A stretch of DNA of 64,000 nucleotides from contig NZ_JNZP01000008.1 in assembly GCF_000725545.1 (NCBI RefSeq), forward strand, positions 62,001 to 126,000. The letters are read 5' to 3'. This document shows positions 44,010 through 52,784 of the stretch, in pieces; position 1 is the first letter of the stretch, and each line of letters starts with the position of its first letter. The stretch is from Streptomyces exfoliatus. Its GTDB lineage: Bacteria; Actinomycetota; Actinomycetes; Streptomycetales; Streptomycetaceae. A model generated the notes under the pieces. It had not been told where the DNA came from. It did no database searches and saw only the letters and a list, made by a program, of their open reading frames with translations. The position numbers and the translations under genes are program-made.

Positions 44010-45473
44010 GTGAATGCGCTCGTGACCCTTCATCCTGTGGATCGGAGACCGCCGTTCGGGCGGCTCGCCGCGCTCGGCGCGCAGCACGTGCTCATCATGT
44101 ACACCGGGTGCGTCACCGTCCCGCTCGTCTTCGGCGCGGCCGCCGGCCTCGATCCGGCGGCCATCGCCCTCCTCATCAACGCCGACCTGCTGATCGCTGG
44201 GCTCGTCACCCTGATCCAGAGCCTCGGCGTCGGGAAGGTCCTCGGCATCCGGCTGCCGATCGTCACGGGCGCGACCTTCGCGGGCGTGACCCCGATGATC
44301 CTGATCGAGCAGGAGTACGGCATGCCGGCCGTGTACGGCTCGATGCTGGCGGCCGGACTGTTCGGACTGCTCGTGGCGGTGCCCTTCGCCCGGCTCGCGC
44401 GCTTCTTCCCGCCGCTCGTGAGCGGCACGGTCATCACCGTCGTCGGACTGTCCCTGATCGGCGTCGGGGCCGGACTCATCACCGGCAACGACCCCGAGGC
44501 CGCCGACCACGCCTCCGGCGAGCGGCTGGCCCTGGCCGCGGGCGTCCTCCTCTTCATCGTCCTCTTCACCCGGTTCGCCCGGGGCTTCCTCGGCCAGATC
44601 GGCATCCTGATCGCCCTGGTGCTCGGCACGCTCGCCGCCGTGCCCATGGGCCTCACGGACTTCTCCCGGGTCCCCGGCACCGACTGGATCGGCCTCGCCG
44701 CGCCCTTCCACTTCGGGGCGCCGCAGTTCCCGCCGACCGCCGTCATCGCGATGTGCGTGGTGATGCTGGTGATCTTCACGGAGTCGACGGCCGCGATGCT
44801 CGCGGTCGGCGAGGCCACCGGCCGCCCGGTCACCGACAAGGACCTGGCGCGCGGTCTGGCGGCGGACGGCGTCTCCGGCGTCCTCGGCGGCGCCATGAAC
44901 TCCTTCATGGACACCGTCTTCTCCCAGAACGTCGGCCTGATCGGCATCACCAAGGTCGCCAGCCGGTACGTCACCGCCGTCGCCGGCGGCATCCTCGTCG
45001 TCCTCGGCCTCGTCCCCCGCCTCGGCGCGGTCGTCGCCGCGCTCCCCGGCCCGGTCGTCGGCGCGGCGGGCCTCGTCCTCTTCGCGACGGTCACCATGGT
45101 CGGCGTGAACACGCTGCGCCGGGTCGACCTCGACCAGGGACACCATCTGACGATCGCGGCGGTCGCGCTGGGCGTCGGGCTGCTGCCGGAGGTCGCGGAG
45201 GGGATCTACGACGGCTTCCCCGCCTGGTCCCGCATCATCCTGGGCAGCGGCATCACGAGCGCGGCCCTCGCCGCCTTCCTGCTGAACCTCCTCTTCCACC
45301 ACACGCCGGGGCGGCGCGCGCTCGCGGGCGGCCCGGTTCCGTCGCAGGATCGGGGGAACACGGGGAGCACGGGGAGCACCGGGAACACGACGGAAGGGCC
45401 ACGCGGTGGCGGAGAAACGGGACGACGACCGGACGAAGAGGCGGCGGAACCGGCGGGACACACCCCTGCGTGA
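44010..45473 (+). CDS. NCS2-family nucleobase permease
   Basis: 487 residues from a GTG at 44010 (another GTG at 44022; neither has a clear ribosome site). It has 12-14 membrane segments from GAQHVLIMYTGCVTVPLVFG onward. The NCS2 signature is SQNVGLIGITKVASRYV (QNxGxxxxTK). The group is uracil/xanthine permeases; the exact base is not determined. The hydrophilic C-terminal tail is low-complexity (GNTGSTGSTGNT) and its last 68 bases overlap the next gene in another frame. Confidence 0.88.
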   Translation: MNALVTLHPVDRRPPFGRLAALGAQHVLIMYTGCVTVPLVFGAAAGLDPAAIALLINADLLIAGLVTLIQSLGVGKVLGIRLPIVTGATFAGVTPMILIEQEYGMPAVYGSMLAAGLFGLLVAVPFARLARFFPPLVSGTVITVVGLSLIGVGAGLITGNDPEAADHASGERLALAAGVLLFIVLFTRFARGFLGQIGILIALVLGTLAAVPMGLTDFSRVPGTDWIGLAAPFHFGAPQFPPTAVIAMCVVMLVIFTESTAAMLAVGEATGRPVTDKDLARGLAADGVSGVLGGAMNSFMDTVFSQNVGLIGITKVASRYVTAVAGGILVVLGLVPRLGAVVAALPGPVVGAAGLVLFATVTMVGVNTLRRVDLDQGHHLTIAAVALGVGLLPEVAEGIYDGFPAWSRIILGSGITSAALAAFLLNLLFHHTPGRRALAGGPVPSQDRGNTGSTGSTGNTTEGPRGGGETGRRPDEEAAEPAGHTPA

Positions 45474-46296
45474 CGCGCTGCGCGTCCCCGGGGGCCGACG
45501 GCCCGACCTCACGGCGTACGACGCCTCGGCGATCCCGGCCGGCCCCGCCGACAAGGCGGCCGGCCTGGCCGCCACCGCAGCCCTGGGGCCGCGCCTCGCG
45601 GCCCTCCAGGAACGCCTGTACGCGTCGAGCACGGCGGGCGACCGGCGACGGCTGCTGCTGGTCCTCCAGGGCATGGACACCAGCGGCAAGGGCGGCACGG
45701 TCAAGCACGTCATCGGCTTCCTCAACCCCTCCGGCTGCCGGGTGCGCGCCTTCAAGGCGCCGACTCCGGAGGAACGGGCCCACCCCTTCCTCTGGAGGAT
45801 CGAGAAGGCGCTCCCCGAGCCGGGCGAGATCGGCATCTTCGACCGCTCGCACTACGAGGACGTCCTCATCGCACGCGTCCGCGACCTCGTCCCGCGCGAG
45901 CGGCTCGACCGCCGGTACGACGAGATCAACCGCTTCGAGAAGTCCCTCGCCGAGGACGGCGTGACGGTCGTCAAGGTCTTCCTGCACCTCTCGTACGAGG
46001 AACAGCGCAACCGGCTCCTCGAACGCCTGGACAACCCCGAGAAGCACTGGAAGTTCAGCCCGGGCGACATCGAGGAGCGGGCGGCGTGGCCGGCGTACCG
46101 GGAGGCGTACGAGATCGCGCTCGACCGCTGCGCGACGGACGAGGCCCCGTGGTACCTGGTCCCGGCGGACCGCAAGTGGTACCGGAACTGGGCGATCAGC
46201 GAGCTGCTGCTCGAACACCTGGAGGCGCTGGACCCGCGCTACCCCCCGGCGGACTTCGACGTGGACGAGTGCAGGCGGCGGCTACTGATGACGTGA
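45406..46296 (+). CDS. Polyphosphate kinase 2 family protein
   Basis: 296 residues from a GTG at 45406 with GGAAGGG at good spacing, starting inside the permease gene. PPK2 motifs: Walker A LQGMDTSGKGGTVKHVIGF, FKAPTPEERAHPFLWRIEKA, Walker B IFDRSHYEDVLIARV and PWYLVPADRKWYRNWAISEL. It transfers phosphate between polyphosphate and nucleotides. The 68-base overlap with the permease suggests coupled translation. Confidence 0.92.
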   Translation: MAEKRDDDRTKRRRNRRDTPLRDALRVPGGRRPDLTAYDASAIPAGPADKAAGLAATAALGPRLAALQERLYASSTAGDRRRLLLVLQGMDTSGKGGTVKHVIGFLNPSGCRVRAFKAPTPEERAHPFLWRIEKALPEPGEIGIFDRSHYEDVLIARVRDLVPRERLDRRYDEINRFEKSLAEDGVTVVKVFLHLSYEEQRNRLLERLDNPEKHWKFSPGDIEERAAWPAYREAYEIALDRCATDEAPWYLVPADRKWYRNWAISELLLEHLEALDPRYPPADFDVDECRRRLLMT

Positions 46297-46779
46297 GCGG
46301 CGCCAGTCCCGGACGGCGCGCTTCAGGGTCGGGGACCACTGGAGGTCGAGGAGCTCCAGCCTGCCGTGCTTCACCAGGGTGGTCAGCAGCCGGTCGAGAA
46401 GTGCCGTCTCGTCGGCGTGGGCCAGTCGGCCGGTGAAGGTCGTCATCACCGTCGTGTCGTCCAGCCACGCCACCAGATCGAACAGGGCGTCGATCCCGGT
46501 GTCGTCGAGCTCCCTGACAGCGCGGCCGAGCCGCAGGGCGTCGATGTTGTCGCCCAGCCGGTCGGGCGCGCGGCCGGCCGCTGTGGCGAGGACGAGCGCC
46601 GCCACGTCGAACCTTCCCGCCTCCGCGAGCCCGATCGAGACCCGCAGGCCGAACCGGTCGAGCCGGCTCCCGTTGGCGAGCTGCTCCGCCAGCCGCGTCA
46701 GACGGGCCGGGGTCGCCGTGCCCGCAAGTGCGGCCGTCACCAGGGTGACCGCCTCCGCGTCGCTCCGCACGCGGCGCAC
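46282..46779 (-). CDS. Uncharacterised helical protein
   Basis: 165 residues from a GTG at 46779; an upstream stop codon in frame leaves no earlier start of the usual kind. It is Leu/Ala/Asp-rich helical (DAVTLVTAAL-like start and ALFDLVAWLDDTTVMTTFTG), possibly ARM/TPR-like. No family is recognised. The tail overlaps ppk2 by 15 bp. Confidence 0.5.
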   Translation of the reverse strand: MRRVRSDAEAVTLVTAALAGTATPARLTRLAEQLANGSRLDRFGLRVSIGLAEAGRFDVAALVLATAAGRAPDRLGDNIDALRLGRAVRELDDTGIDALFDLVAWLDDTTVMTTFTGRLAHADETALLDRLLTTLVKHGRLELLDLQWSPTLKRAVRDWRRSRHQ

Positions 46780-46878
46780 CGCCTCGGCGAGGACGCGGTC
46801 GGCCTCGGAGTCGGAACGGGTCCCGGCGTCCCGCAGCCCCTAGAAGACGACGGCCGCGTTCCGCCCCGAGGAACCCCC

Positions 46879-47076
46879 GTGCGTACTCTCCGCTGGGCGC
46901 GGCGCGCCCTGATCGTTCTGGTGGCGACGCTGCCCCTGCTGCTCGTGACGCTCGCCTTCGTGCCCGCGCTGCTCGTCCTGCCCTTCCGCCGGGAGCGTGC
47001 CGCGCATGCCCAGGCGATGGTGCGTCAGCTCAGTGCGTGGACTCGGGTGCTGCTGCTGTCGAGTCGCGAGCGTTAG
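46879..47076 (+). CDS. Small membrane protein
   Basis: 65 residues from a GTG at 46879 with GAGGAA upstream. One hydrophobic segment of about 28 residues (LIVLVATLPLLLVTLAFVPA) is flanked by Arg-rich ends. The function is unknown. It lies 26 bp before the deacetylase gene. Confidence 0.55.
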   Translation: MRTLRWARRALIVLVATLPLLLVTLAFVPALLVLPFRRERAAHAQAMVRQLSAWTRVLLLSSRER

Positions 47077-47090
47077 CCACTTTGATCGGT

Positions 47091-47096
47091 TAACTT
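47091..47096 (+). promoter_or_regulatory. -10 element for a leaderless start
   Basis: TAACTT lies 6 bases before the GTG at 47103; no Shine-Dalgarno is visible. Confidence 0.4.
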
Positions 47097-47102
47097 CCGA
47101 TC

Positions 47103-47990
47103 GTGAACACTTCTGTACGAAAGATGGCGGCGCTCGGTCTTCTGGGCGCCGTCCTCGTCGGTTGCGGCGGCCAAGCCGGGGAGACCGCGCCTTCGAAGGA
47201 GCCCGCCGCCGCCGCGAGCCCGTCGGCCCGGCCGAGCGCGGCGGCGGCCGGTCCGAAGCCCGCGCGCGCGCCCGCGGCGCCACCCACCATGGCGCCGGGA
47301 CCCGGCGGGCTCACCCCCGTGTACGCGCGCCGGGCGGCTGACTCGCCGAAGAGCGCCGAGAAGGTCGTCGCCCTCACCTTCGACGCCGACATGACGGCCG
47401 ACCAGGGCCCCCGGGCCGCGCGGGGCGAACGCTTCGACAATCCGCAGCTCATCGCCACCCTGCGCCGGCTCCAGGTGGACGCGACCGTGTTCATGACGGG
47501 CCGCTGGGCAGAGGAGTACCCCGACCAGGCCAGGTCCATCGGAGGCGATCCGCGCTTCGAGATCGCGAACCACTCCTACAGCCACTACGCCTTCGCGTCC
47601 CCCTGCTACGGCCTGCCGACCGTCCCCGGTCCCGACATGACGGCCGACGTGCAGCGCGCCTTCGACGCCTTCCGCGACGCCGGGGCCGTCAACGTCGTCC
47701 CGTACTTCCGCTTCCCCGGCGGCTGCTACGACGACGCCGCCCTCCGCGCGCTCGGCCCGGCCGGGGTGACGGCGGTCCAGTGGGACGTGGTCAGCGGAGA
47801 CGCCTTCGCGAAGGACCCGGACGCGGTCGCCGAGCAGGTCCTCGACGGGGTGAAGCCCGGCTCCCTCGTCGTCATGCACTGCACGCGCAGCGCCGCCCCG
47901 GTCACCGAGCAGGCGATCCGCCGCATCGTCCCGGAGCTGCGGGCCCGCGGCTACCGCTTCGTGAAGGTCTCGGAGCTGATGAGCAGCTGA
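47103..47990 (+). CDS. Polysaccharide deacetylase lipoprotein (NodB domain)
   Basis: 295 residues from a GTG at 47103. The lipobox is AVLVGC (Cys near 21). An Ala/Pro/Ser linker (25-70) precedes a NodB domain with TFDADMTADQG (motif 1 TFDDG variant), NHSYSHYAF (HSxxH), FRFPGGCYDD and VVMHCTRSAAPVTEQAI. It removes acetyl groups from chitin-like or peptidoglycan sugars outside the cell; the substrate is unknown. Motif 1 reads TFDAD, which keeps the metal Asp. Confidence 0.88.
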   Translation: MNTSVRKMAALGLLGAVLVGCGGQAGETAPSKEPAAAASPSARPSAAAAGPKPARAPAAPPTMAPGPGGLTPVYARRAADSPKSAEKVVALTFDADMTADQGPRAARGERFDNPQLIATLRRLQVDATVFMTGRWAEEYPDQARSIGGDPRFEIANHSYSHYAFASPCYGLPTVPGPDMTADVQRAFDAFRDAGAVNVVPYFRFPGGCYDDAALRALGPAGVTAVQWDVVSGDAFAKDPDAVAEQVLDGVKPGSLVVMHCTRSAAPVTEQAIRRIVPELRARGYRFVKVSELMSS

Positions 47991-48069
47991 TGAGCGGCTG
48001 CCCAGCGGCCCGGGGGTGACCTCCGGCAGACGAGCGGCCGGCAAGCGGCCGGCCAGCCGTCGGCGCTTC

Positions 48070-48255
48070 TCACCCGGAGCAGGCCGTCCGCTCGGCCTCC
48101 CGCCACTCGCAGACCGGGCACAGGGTGATGCCCTTCGTCGACTCCGGGTACTCGGTCGGCTCCTGGCACAGGACGCACGCGGCGAACGGTCCCTCGGCAG
48201 CGGGTTCGGGCCTCGGGGCGGGCTCGGGGACACAGGAGAACGTGGACTCGCTCAT
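48070..48255 (-). CDS. Small zinc-ribbon-like protein
   Basis: 61 residues from an ATG at 48255. Two CxxC pairs (CVLCQEPTEY and CPVCEWREAERTAC) make a zinc site likely. The N-terminal part is Pro/Glu-rich. It lies at the 3' end of the ABC gene set on the same strand, 14 bp after the permease stop. Confidence 0.7.
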   Translation of the reverse strand: MSESTFSCVPEPAPRPEPAAEGPFAACVLCQEPTEYPESTKGITLCPVCEWREAERTACSG

Positions 48256-48269
48256 GCCTTCGAGCGTAC

Positions 48270-48920
48270 TCACTCCAGGCGCGCCGAGGCCCGGCAGGCG
48301 CACAGCGCCACCGCCGCCGCGAGGACCACGGCGGCCGCACAGGCGAGCCACGGCGGGGTCGCCGTCACCGTGCGGGCGCCGGTGATCAGGGCCGTCACCG
48401 CGTGCTTCGCCGGGGAACCGGTGGTCACGAGGGCCAGCAGCGAGCCGAGGACGAGGGCCGCGAGCGACCAGCCGGGCGCCGGGACGAACGGCCGGGAGGC
48501 CAGCGCGCCGACGGCGGCGCCCGTCAACGCGCAGGCCAGTGCCGCGAGGAGACCGGAGGTCGAGGCGGCGAGCGCCGTGACCCCGCGCCGGTCGGAGAAC
48601 GCCGTCACCACGAGGACGGCGACCCCACCGACGAGCGCGGACAGGCCGGTGCCGGTGAGCAGCGCGGCGAGATGCGCCCGGCCCCGGCCGGCGGCCGCCG
48701 CGACCACGCTCCGGGCGGCGGACGGCTCGTGCGTCAGGCAGATCCGTACGGACCAGGCGGTCACCGGGAGCAGGGCGGCCGCGGTGACGCCGAGGGCGCC
48801 GAGCACCGGCTCTCCCATGGTGACGCCGACCCCGAGCACGGCCGCGTACAGGAGCAGCGGTGCCAGCCACCGCTGCGAGCGGAGCAGCAGGCCCGTCTGG
48901 TAGCGCAGCAGCGCCGTCAT
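48270..48920 (-). CDS. ABC transporter integral membrane subunit
   Basis: 216 residues from an ATG at 48920 that overlaps the ATPase stop (ATGA). Six hydrophobic segments are visible, beginning QRWLAPLLLYAAVLGVGVTM and ending PPWLACAAAVVLAAAVALCA. No solute-binding protein is encoded nearby, so export or a stress role is more likely than import. It pairs with the ATPase at 48917. Confidence 0.82.
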   Translation of the reverse strand: MTALLRYQTGLLLRSQRWLAPLLLYAAVLGVGVTMGEPVLGALGVTAAALLPVTAWSVRICLTHEPSAARSVVAAAAGRGRAHLAALLTGTGLSALVGGVAVLVVTAFSDRRGVTALAASTSGLLAALACALTGAAVGALASRPFVPAPGWSLAALVLGSLLALVTTGSPAKHAVTALITGARTVTATPPWLACAAAVVLAAAVALCACRASARLE

Positions 48921-49792
48921 ACCCGTACGCCTTCGGTGGTGAGGTGGTCGATGTGCCAGGAGGCGGCGAGCAGCGCCGCCAGGAGGGCGTCGGAGTGGGC
49001 GGCGTCCACGGTGAGGACGGTCGTGGTGTCGCCGGGTCCCGGCGCGGTGACGACGGGGGTCCCGGGCAGCCGGCCGGGCAGGGGCCCGCGGCCCCCGGAG
49101 ACGGCGATCCGGACACGGGGGCCGGGCGTGGCCTCCTCGTACGCCTCCGCCGGCGCCCCCGCACGCGCCCTCTCCGGCGGCGCCTTCTCCCGCACCCGCC
49201 CCGACGCCACCTCGTACACCGCGTCCGCCTCGCCCGCGAGCCGCCGTGGGTCGTGATCGACGAAGACGACCGTCGCGCCCGCCGCACGGCGTTCGCGGAC
49301 CGCCGCGTCCAGCTCCGCGCGCGCCCCCGCGTCGAGGCCCGTCCAAGCCTCGTCGAGGACGAGCAGGTCGGGGTCGGCGAGGAGTGCCTGGGCCACGGCG
49401 ACCTTCTGGCTGGTGCCCTTGGAGAGCTCCGCCATGTCCGTACGGGCGTGCTCGGCGGCCCCGAAGCGCTCCAGCCACTCCCCCGCCCCGGCCCGCGCGG
49501 CGGCCCGGTCGAGGCCCTGGACCCGTCCCAGGTGGACCAGGTAGTCGCCGGCCGTGAACGGCAGGGCGACCGGGAAGCGTTCGGGGACGTACGCGGTGCG
49601 GGCCGGGCGGTCCGTGACACGGCCCTCGGTGGGCGCGTCGACGCCCGCGACGAGCCGGAGCAGGGTGGACTTTCCGGTGCCGTTGGTGCCGAGGATCCGC
49701 ACGAGGGTCCCGGCGGGCAGGTCGAGGGCGACCGCACGCAGGACCCACGGCCCCCGGAGGCCGTGCCGCCGCCCGACGTGCTCCAGCCTCAA
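48917..49792 (-). CDS. ABC transporter ATPase
   Basis: About 291 residues. The best start is a TTG at 49792, which overlaps the AIM24 stop (TTGA); no ATG or GTG is placed well. Walker A is LGTNGTGKSTLLRLVAG, the signature ELSKGTSQKVAVAQALLADP, Walker B LLVLDEAWTGLDAG and switch VFVDHDPRRLAGEAD. The signature reads LSKGT instead of LSGGQ. A C-terminal extension of about 90 residues follows the ATPase fold. It forms a set with the membrane subunit. Confidence 0.82.
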   Translation of the reverse strand: MRLEHVGRRHGLRGPWVLRAVALDLPAGTLVRILGTNGTGKSTLLRLVAGVDAPTEGRVTDRPARTAYVPERFPVALPFTAGDYLVHLGRVQGLDRAAARAGAGEWLERFGAAEHARTDMAELSKGTSQKVAVAQALLADPDLLVLDEAWTGLDAGARAELDAAVRERRAAGATVVFVDHDPRRLAGEADAVYEVASGRVREKAPPERARAGAPAEAYEEATPGPRVRIAVSGGRGPLPGRLPGTPVVTAPGPGDTTTVLTVDAAHSDALLAALLAASWHIDHLTTEGVRV

Positions 49793-50466
49793 CTGGACGT
49801 GTTCTTCTGCGGGGTGAGCTCGCTCGGGCGGACGACGACGAAGCCCTGGCCCTCCAGCTTCAGCTGCACCGCCTCGCCCGAACCGCCGCGGATCATGGAG
49901 CCGATCGACTGCGAGCGGTGCAGCGAGGTGTGCAGCTGCTCGCTCCAGCCGACGACGGCGTCCGTGTCGACGAAGACCGGGGCATGCGGGGTGACGGGGA
50001 TGACGATCGGGCTGCCCTCGCAGATCAGCGCCACGTTCCCGTAGCCGGAGAAGACGGAGTTGAAGAGGCCTCCGCCGGTCATGCCGGCGCCCTTCACCGT
50101 CTTGATCTCGTAGTGGAGGGTGGCGTCGAAGCAGAGCACGTTGCGGCCGTTGACCGAGAACGCGTCGCCCTGCTCGATCTCGACGATGAAGCAGTTCTGC
50201 GCCTCGTGCGCGAACCACGCCTCGCCCTGGCCGCGCACGGCCATCAGCGCCAGGCCCTCGCCGGTCACGGCCCGCTTGAGCAGGCCGCCGATGCCCTGGC
50301 CCTTGCGCTCGAACTGCAGGTCGCCGCGGAAGGCGATCATCGAGCCCTGCCGGGCGTGCATCTCGCCGTTGACCGTGTACTTGACCGACTTGGAGTTCTG
50401 CAGGGTCATGCCCGGGAACGTGGCGGCCTCCGCGAGGTGCTCGCCGGCAAAAAGATCGCTCTTCAT
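49789..50466 (-). CDS. AIM24-family protein
   Basis: 225 residues from the ATG at 50466 (an ATG at 50475 has no spaced ribosome site). The AIM24 beta-jelly fold is shown by SVKYTVNGEMHARQGSMIAF, GLALMAVRGQGEAWFAHEAQ and FNSVFSGYGNVALICEGSPI. Mitochondrial AIM24 shapes the inner membrane; bacterial members have no assigned role. It is upstream of the ABC pair and overlaps it by 4 bp, so the four genes look like one operon. Confidence 0.87.
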   Translation of the reverse strand: MKSDLFAGEHLAEAATFPGMTLQNSKSVKYTVNGEMHARQGSMIAFRGDLQFERKGQGIGGLLKRAVTGEGLALMAVRGQGEAWFAHEAQNCFIVEIEQGDAFSVNGRNVLCFDATLHYEIKTVKGAGMTGGGLFNSVFSGYGNVALICEGSPIVIPVTPHAPVFVDTDAVVGWSEQLHTSLHRSQSIGSMIRGGSGEAVQLKLEGQGFVVVRPSELTPQKNTSS

Positions 50467-50537
50467 AGGGGGCATCCTGGCCCGGAAGGGACGATTCCCA
50501 CAAGAACGGCTCGTCAGGGCAGTGGCAGACTTGCCGG

Positions 50538-51239
50538 GTGAGCAGCAACGTGACCGATCCCCGCGCCCCCGCCGATCTCCGCGACGAGAAGCCCCAGTTC
50601 GTCCTCCCCCTGGTCGTCCGCATCGAGCGGGACGCCCCGCCGGCCCGTACCGACGCCCTGGAGACCGCCGCCCGCGCGGTCCTGGAGATCCTGACCGACG
50701 ACCGCTCCCTCGGCGAGGGCGAGTGGGCGCGGGTGATGACCGACTGGCAGGACGCCAGGATCCGCAAGGTGGTGCGGCGGGCGCGCGGCGGGGAGTGGCG
50801 GCGGGCGGAGGCCCTCCCGGGGATCACGGTCACCGGCAAGGAGGCGGAGGTACGCGTCTTCCCGCCGGTCCCGCTCGACGGCTGGCCCAAGGAGCTGGCG
50901 AAGCTCCAGGTCTCCGGCACCGACCTCGACGACCCGACAGCGCCGGGACCCGTCCCCGAGGGGGCGGCGGTGCTGTGGCTCAGTCCCGCGCTCGACATGT
51001 CGGCGGGCAAGGCGATGGCGCAGACCGGACACGGGGCGCAGCTGCTGTGGTGGGCGATGACGGAGGACGAGCGCGAGGCCTGGCGCGAGGCCGGGTTCCC
51101 GCTCGCGGTACGGACGGCGCCGACGGGCGACTGGGCCGCCCTGACGGAGAGCGGTCTTCCGGTGGTGCGGGACGCGGGGTTCACGGAGATCGCACCGGGC
51201 TCGTGCACGGTGGTGTCGGCGTTCCCGAACCTCAAATGA
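50538..51239 (+). CDS. Peptidyl-tRNA hydrolase 2-type protein
   Basis: 233 residues, GTG start. The C-terminal PTH2 fold has the signature LSPALDMSAGKAMAQTGHGA (KMSAGKxxAQ...H variant: here DMSAGKAMAQ). The N-terminal half (VLPLVVRIERDAPPARTDAL) is an extension specific to actinobacterial members. PTH2 enzymes free peptide from peptidyl-tRNA; activity here is inferred. It is divergent from the AIM24 gene. Confidence 0.8.
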   Translation: MSSNVTDPRAPADLRDEKPQFVLPLVVRIERDAPPARTDALETAARAVLEILTDDRSLGEGEWARVMTDWQDARIRKVVRRARGGEWRRAEALPGITVTGKEAEVRVFPPVPLDGWPKELAKLQVSGTDLDDPTAPGPVPEGAAVLWLSPALDMSAGKAMAQTGHGAQLLWWAMTEDEREAWREAGFPLAVRTAPTGDWAALTESGLPVVRDAGFTEIAPGSCTVVSAFPNLK

Positions 51240-51321
51240 AGCTCTGAACGTTCCCCTCTCGGGGTTCGACCGTTTCCTTCCGGGTCATCACGTGGGGAAC
51301 TGAGGACCGAAGGAGGGGGAC

Positions 51322-52782
51322 ATGACGGAACTCGGCATCGGCATCGGCTGGCGCCCCGAGATCGCTGAGGCGGTGGAGGGACTGTCCGGCGTCGACTGGG
51401 TGGAGGTCGTCGCGGAGAACATCTGCGCGGACCATCTGCCCGACTCACTGACCGGGCTGCGCGAGCGCGGCGTCACGGTCGTCCCGCACGGCGTCTCGCT
51501 GGGGCTCGGGGGCGCGGACCGGCCCGACCCGGCGCGGCTCGCGGCGCTCGGCGAGAAGGCGGTGGCGCTCGGCGCGCCGCTGGTCACGGAGCACATCGCG
51601 TTCGTACGGGCCGGGGGCCCGCTCACGGCGTCCCCGCTGCTGGAAGCGGGCCATCTGCTTCCGGTGCCCCGCACCCGGGACGCCCTCGACGTGCTCTGCG
51701 AGAACGTGCGGATCGCCCAGGACGCGCTGCCCGTGCCGCTCGCCCTGGAGAACATCGCGGCGCTCGTCGCCTGGCCGGGCGAGGAGATGTCGGAGGGGCG
51801 GTTCCTGGCGGAGCTGGTGGAGCGTACGGGGGTACGGCTTCTCATCGACGTCGCCAATCTGCACACCAACCACGTCAACCGGGGCGAGGACCCGGCGCGG
51901 GCGCTGTCCGAACTGCCGGTCGAGGCCATCGCGTACGTGCATGTGGCGGGGGGTGTCGAGCGGGACGGGGTCTGGCACGACACGCACGCGCATCCCGTGT
52001 CACGGGCGGTCCTCGACGTTCTGGCGGATCTGGCGTCACGGGTGTCGCCGCCGGGAGTGCTGCTTGAGCGGGACGACGACTTCCCTCCGGCGGAGGAGCT
52101 GTCCGTCGAGCTGGACGTGATCCGTTCGACGGTGGCGGCCGCGGGCGTACGTTCCGCCGGTACGGAAGAGGTGGCTACGGCTCACCAGCACGGTGCCCGT
52201 TCGCTCGGGCCCGCGCGCCGTCGGGCCGTCGCCGACCCGGCGCGGCCCTTGCTGATCGGTGCCGGGGCCCGCGTCTCGGGGGGCCCTATGCCCAGCGGCC
52301 CCGTCCCGGTCCCGGTCCCCGTCCCGGTCGCCGTCCCCGTCCCCGCCCCCGCCCCCGAGCAGGAATCGCGCGACGGCGCCCGTCAGCGCCTCGGCCTCGC
52401 GCAGGCCTCGCTCCTCTCCGCGCTCGTCGCCGGGACGCCCGCGCCCGAGGGGTTCGACAGTCGACGGCTCGGGGTGCAGAGCCGGGCCCTCGCGGCCAAG
52501 CGGGCCGGGGTCGTCGCGAAGGTCGCGCCCGAGCTGCCGGAGATCCTCGGTACGGGCTTCCGGCCCGCGTTCCTCGCGTACGCGAGGACCCGCCCCATGA
52601 CCGGCGGTTACCGCCGGGACGCCCTCGACTTCGCCGAGCACCTGCTGCTGGCGGGGCGGCCGGAGGATCCGGTGGCACGGCGCGGGCTCACGGAGTGGTG
52701 GCAGGACCGTTCCGGCAGTCGCCCGCCGAACCGCGCCACCCGGCTCGCGCGGGCCGCCCGCCACGCCCTGGTGAGGAGATGA
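51322..52782 (+). CDS. Multinuclear iron oxidative enzyme (MNIO, DUF692) fused to a partner-like domain
   Basis: 486 residues, ATG with GGAGG upstream. Residues 1-285 are a DUF692 TIM barrel: [26 protein letters not shown] (His56), LVTEHIAFV (Glu90, His91), [10 protein letters not shown] (Glu143), [14 protein letters not shown] (Asp176, His181, His184), YVHVAG (His207), HDTHAHPV (Asp220, His222, His224) and LLERDDD (Glu249), a full metal ligand set. A Pro/Val spacer (327-345) leads to a helical domain (350-486: [20 protein letters not shown] and [20 protein letters not shown]), which resembles the DUF2063-type partner. Characterised relatives (MbnB, TglH) remodel cysteine in peptides. The next gene overlaps its end. 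Confidence 0.88.
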   Translation: MTELGIGIGWRPEIAEAVEGLSGVDWVEVVAENICADHLPDSLTGLRERGVTVVPHGVSLGLGGADRPDPARLAALGEKAVALGAPLVTEHIAFVRAGGPLTASPLLEAGHLLPVPRTRDALDVLCENVRIAQDALPVPLALENIAALVAWPGEEMSEGRFLAELVERTGVRLLIDVANLHTNHVNRGEDPARALSELPVEAIAYVHVAGGVERDGVWHDTHAHPVSRAVLDVLADLASRVSPPGVLLERDDDFPPAEELSVELDVIRSTVAAAGVRSAGTEEVATAHQHGARSLGPARRRAVADPARPLLIGAGARVSGGPMPSGPVPVPVPVPVAVPVPAPAPEQESRDGARQRLGLAQASLLSALVAGTPAPEGFDSRRLGVQSRALAAKRAGVVAKVAPELPEILGTGFRPAFLAYARTRPMTGGYRRDALDFAEHLLLAGRPEDPVARRGLTEWWQDRSGSRPPNRATRLARAARHALVRR

Positions 52783-52784
52783 CC

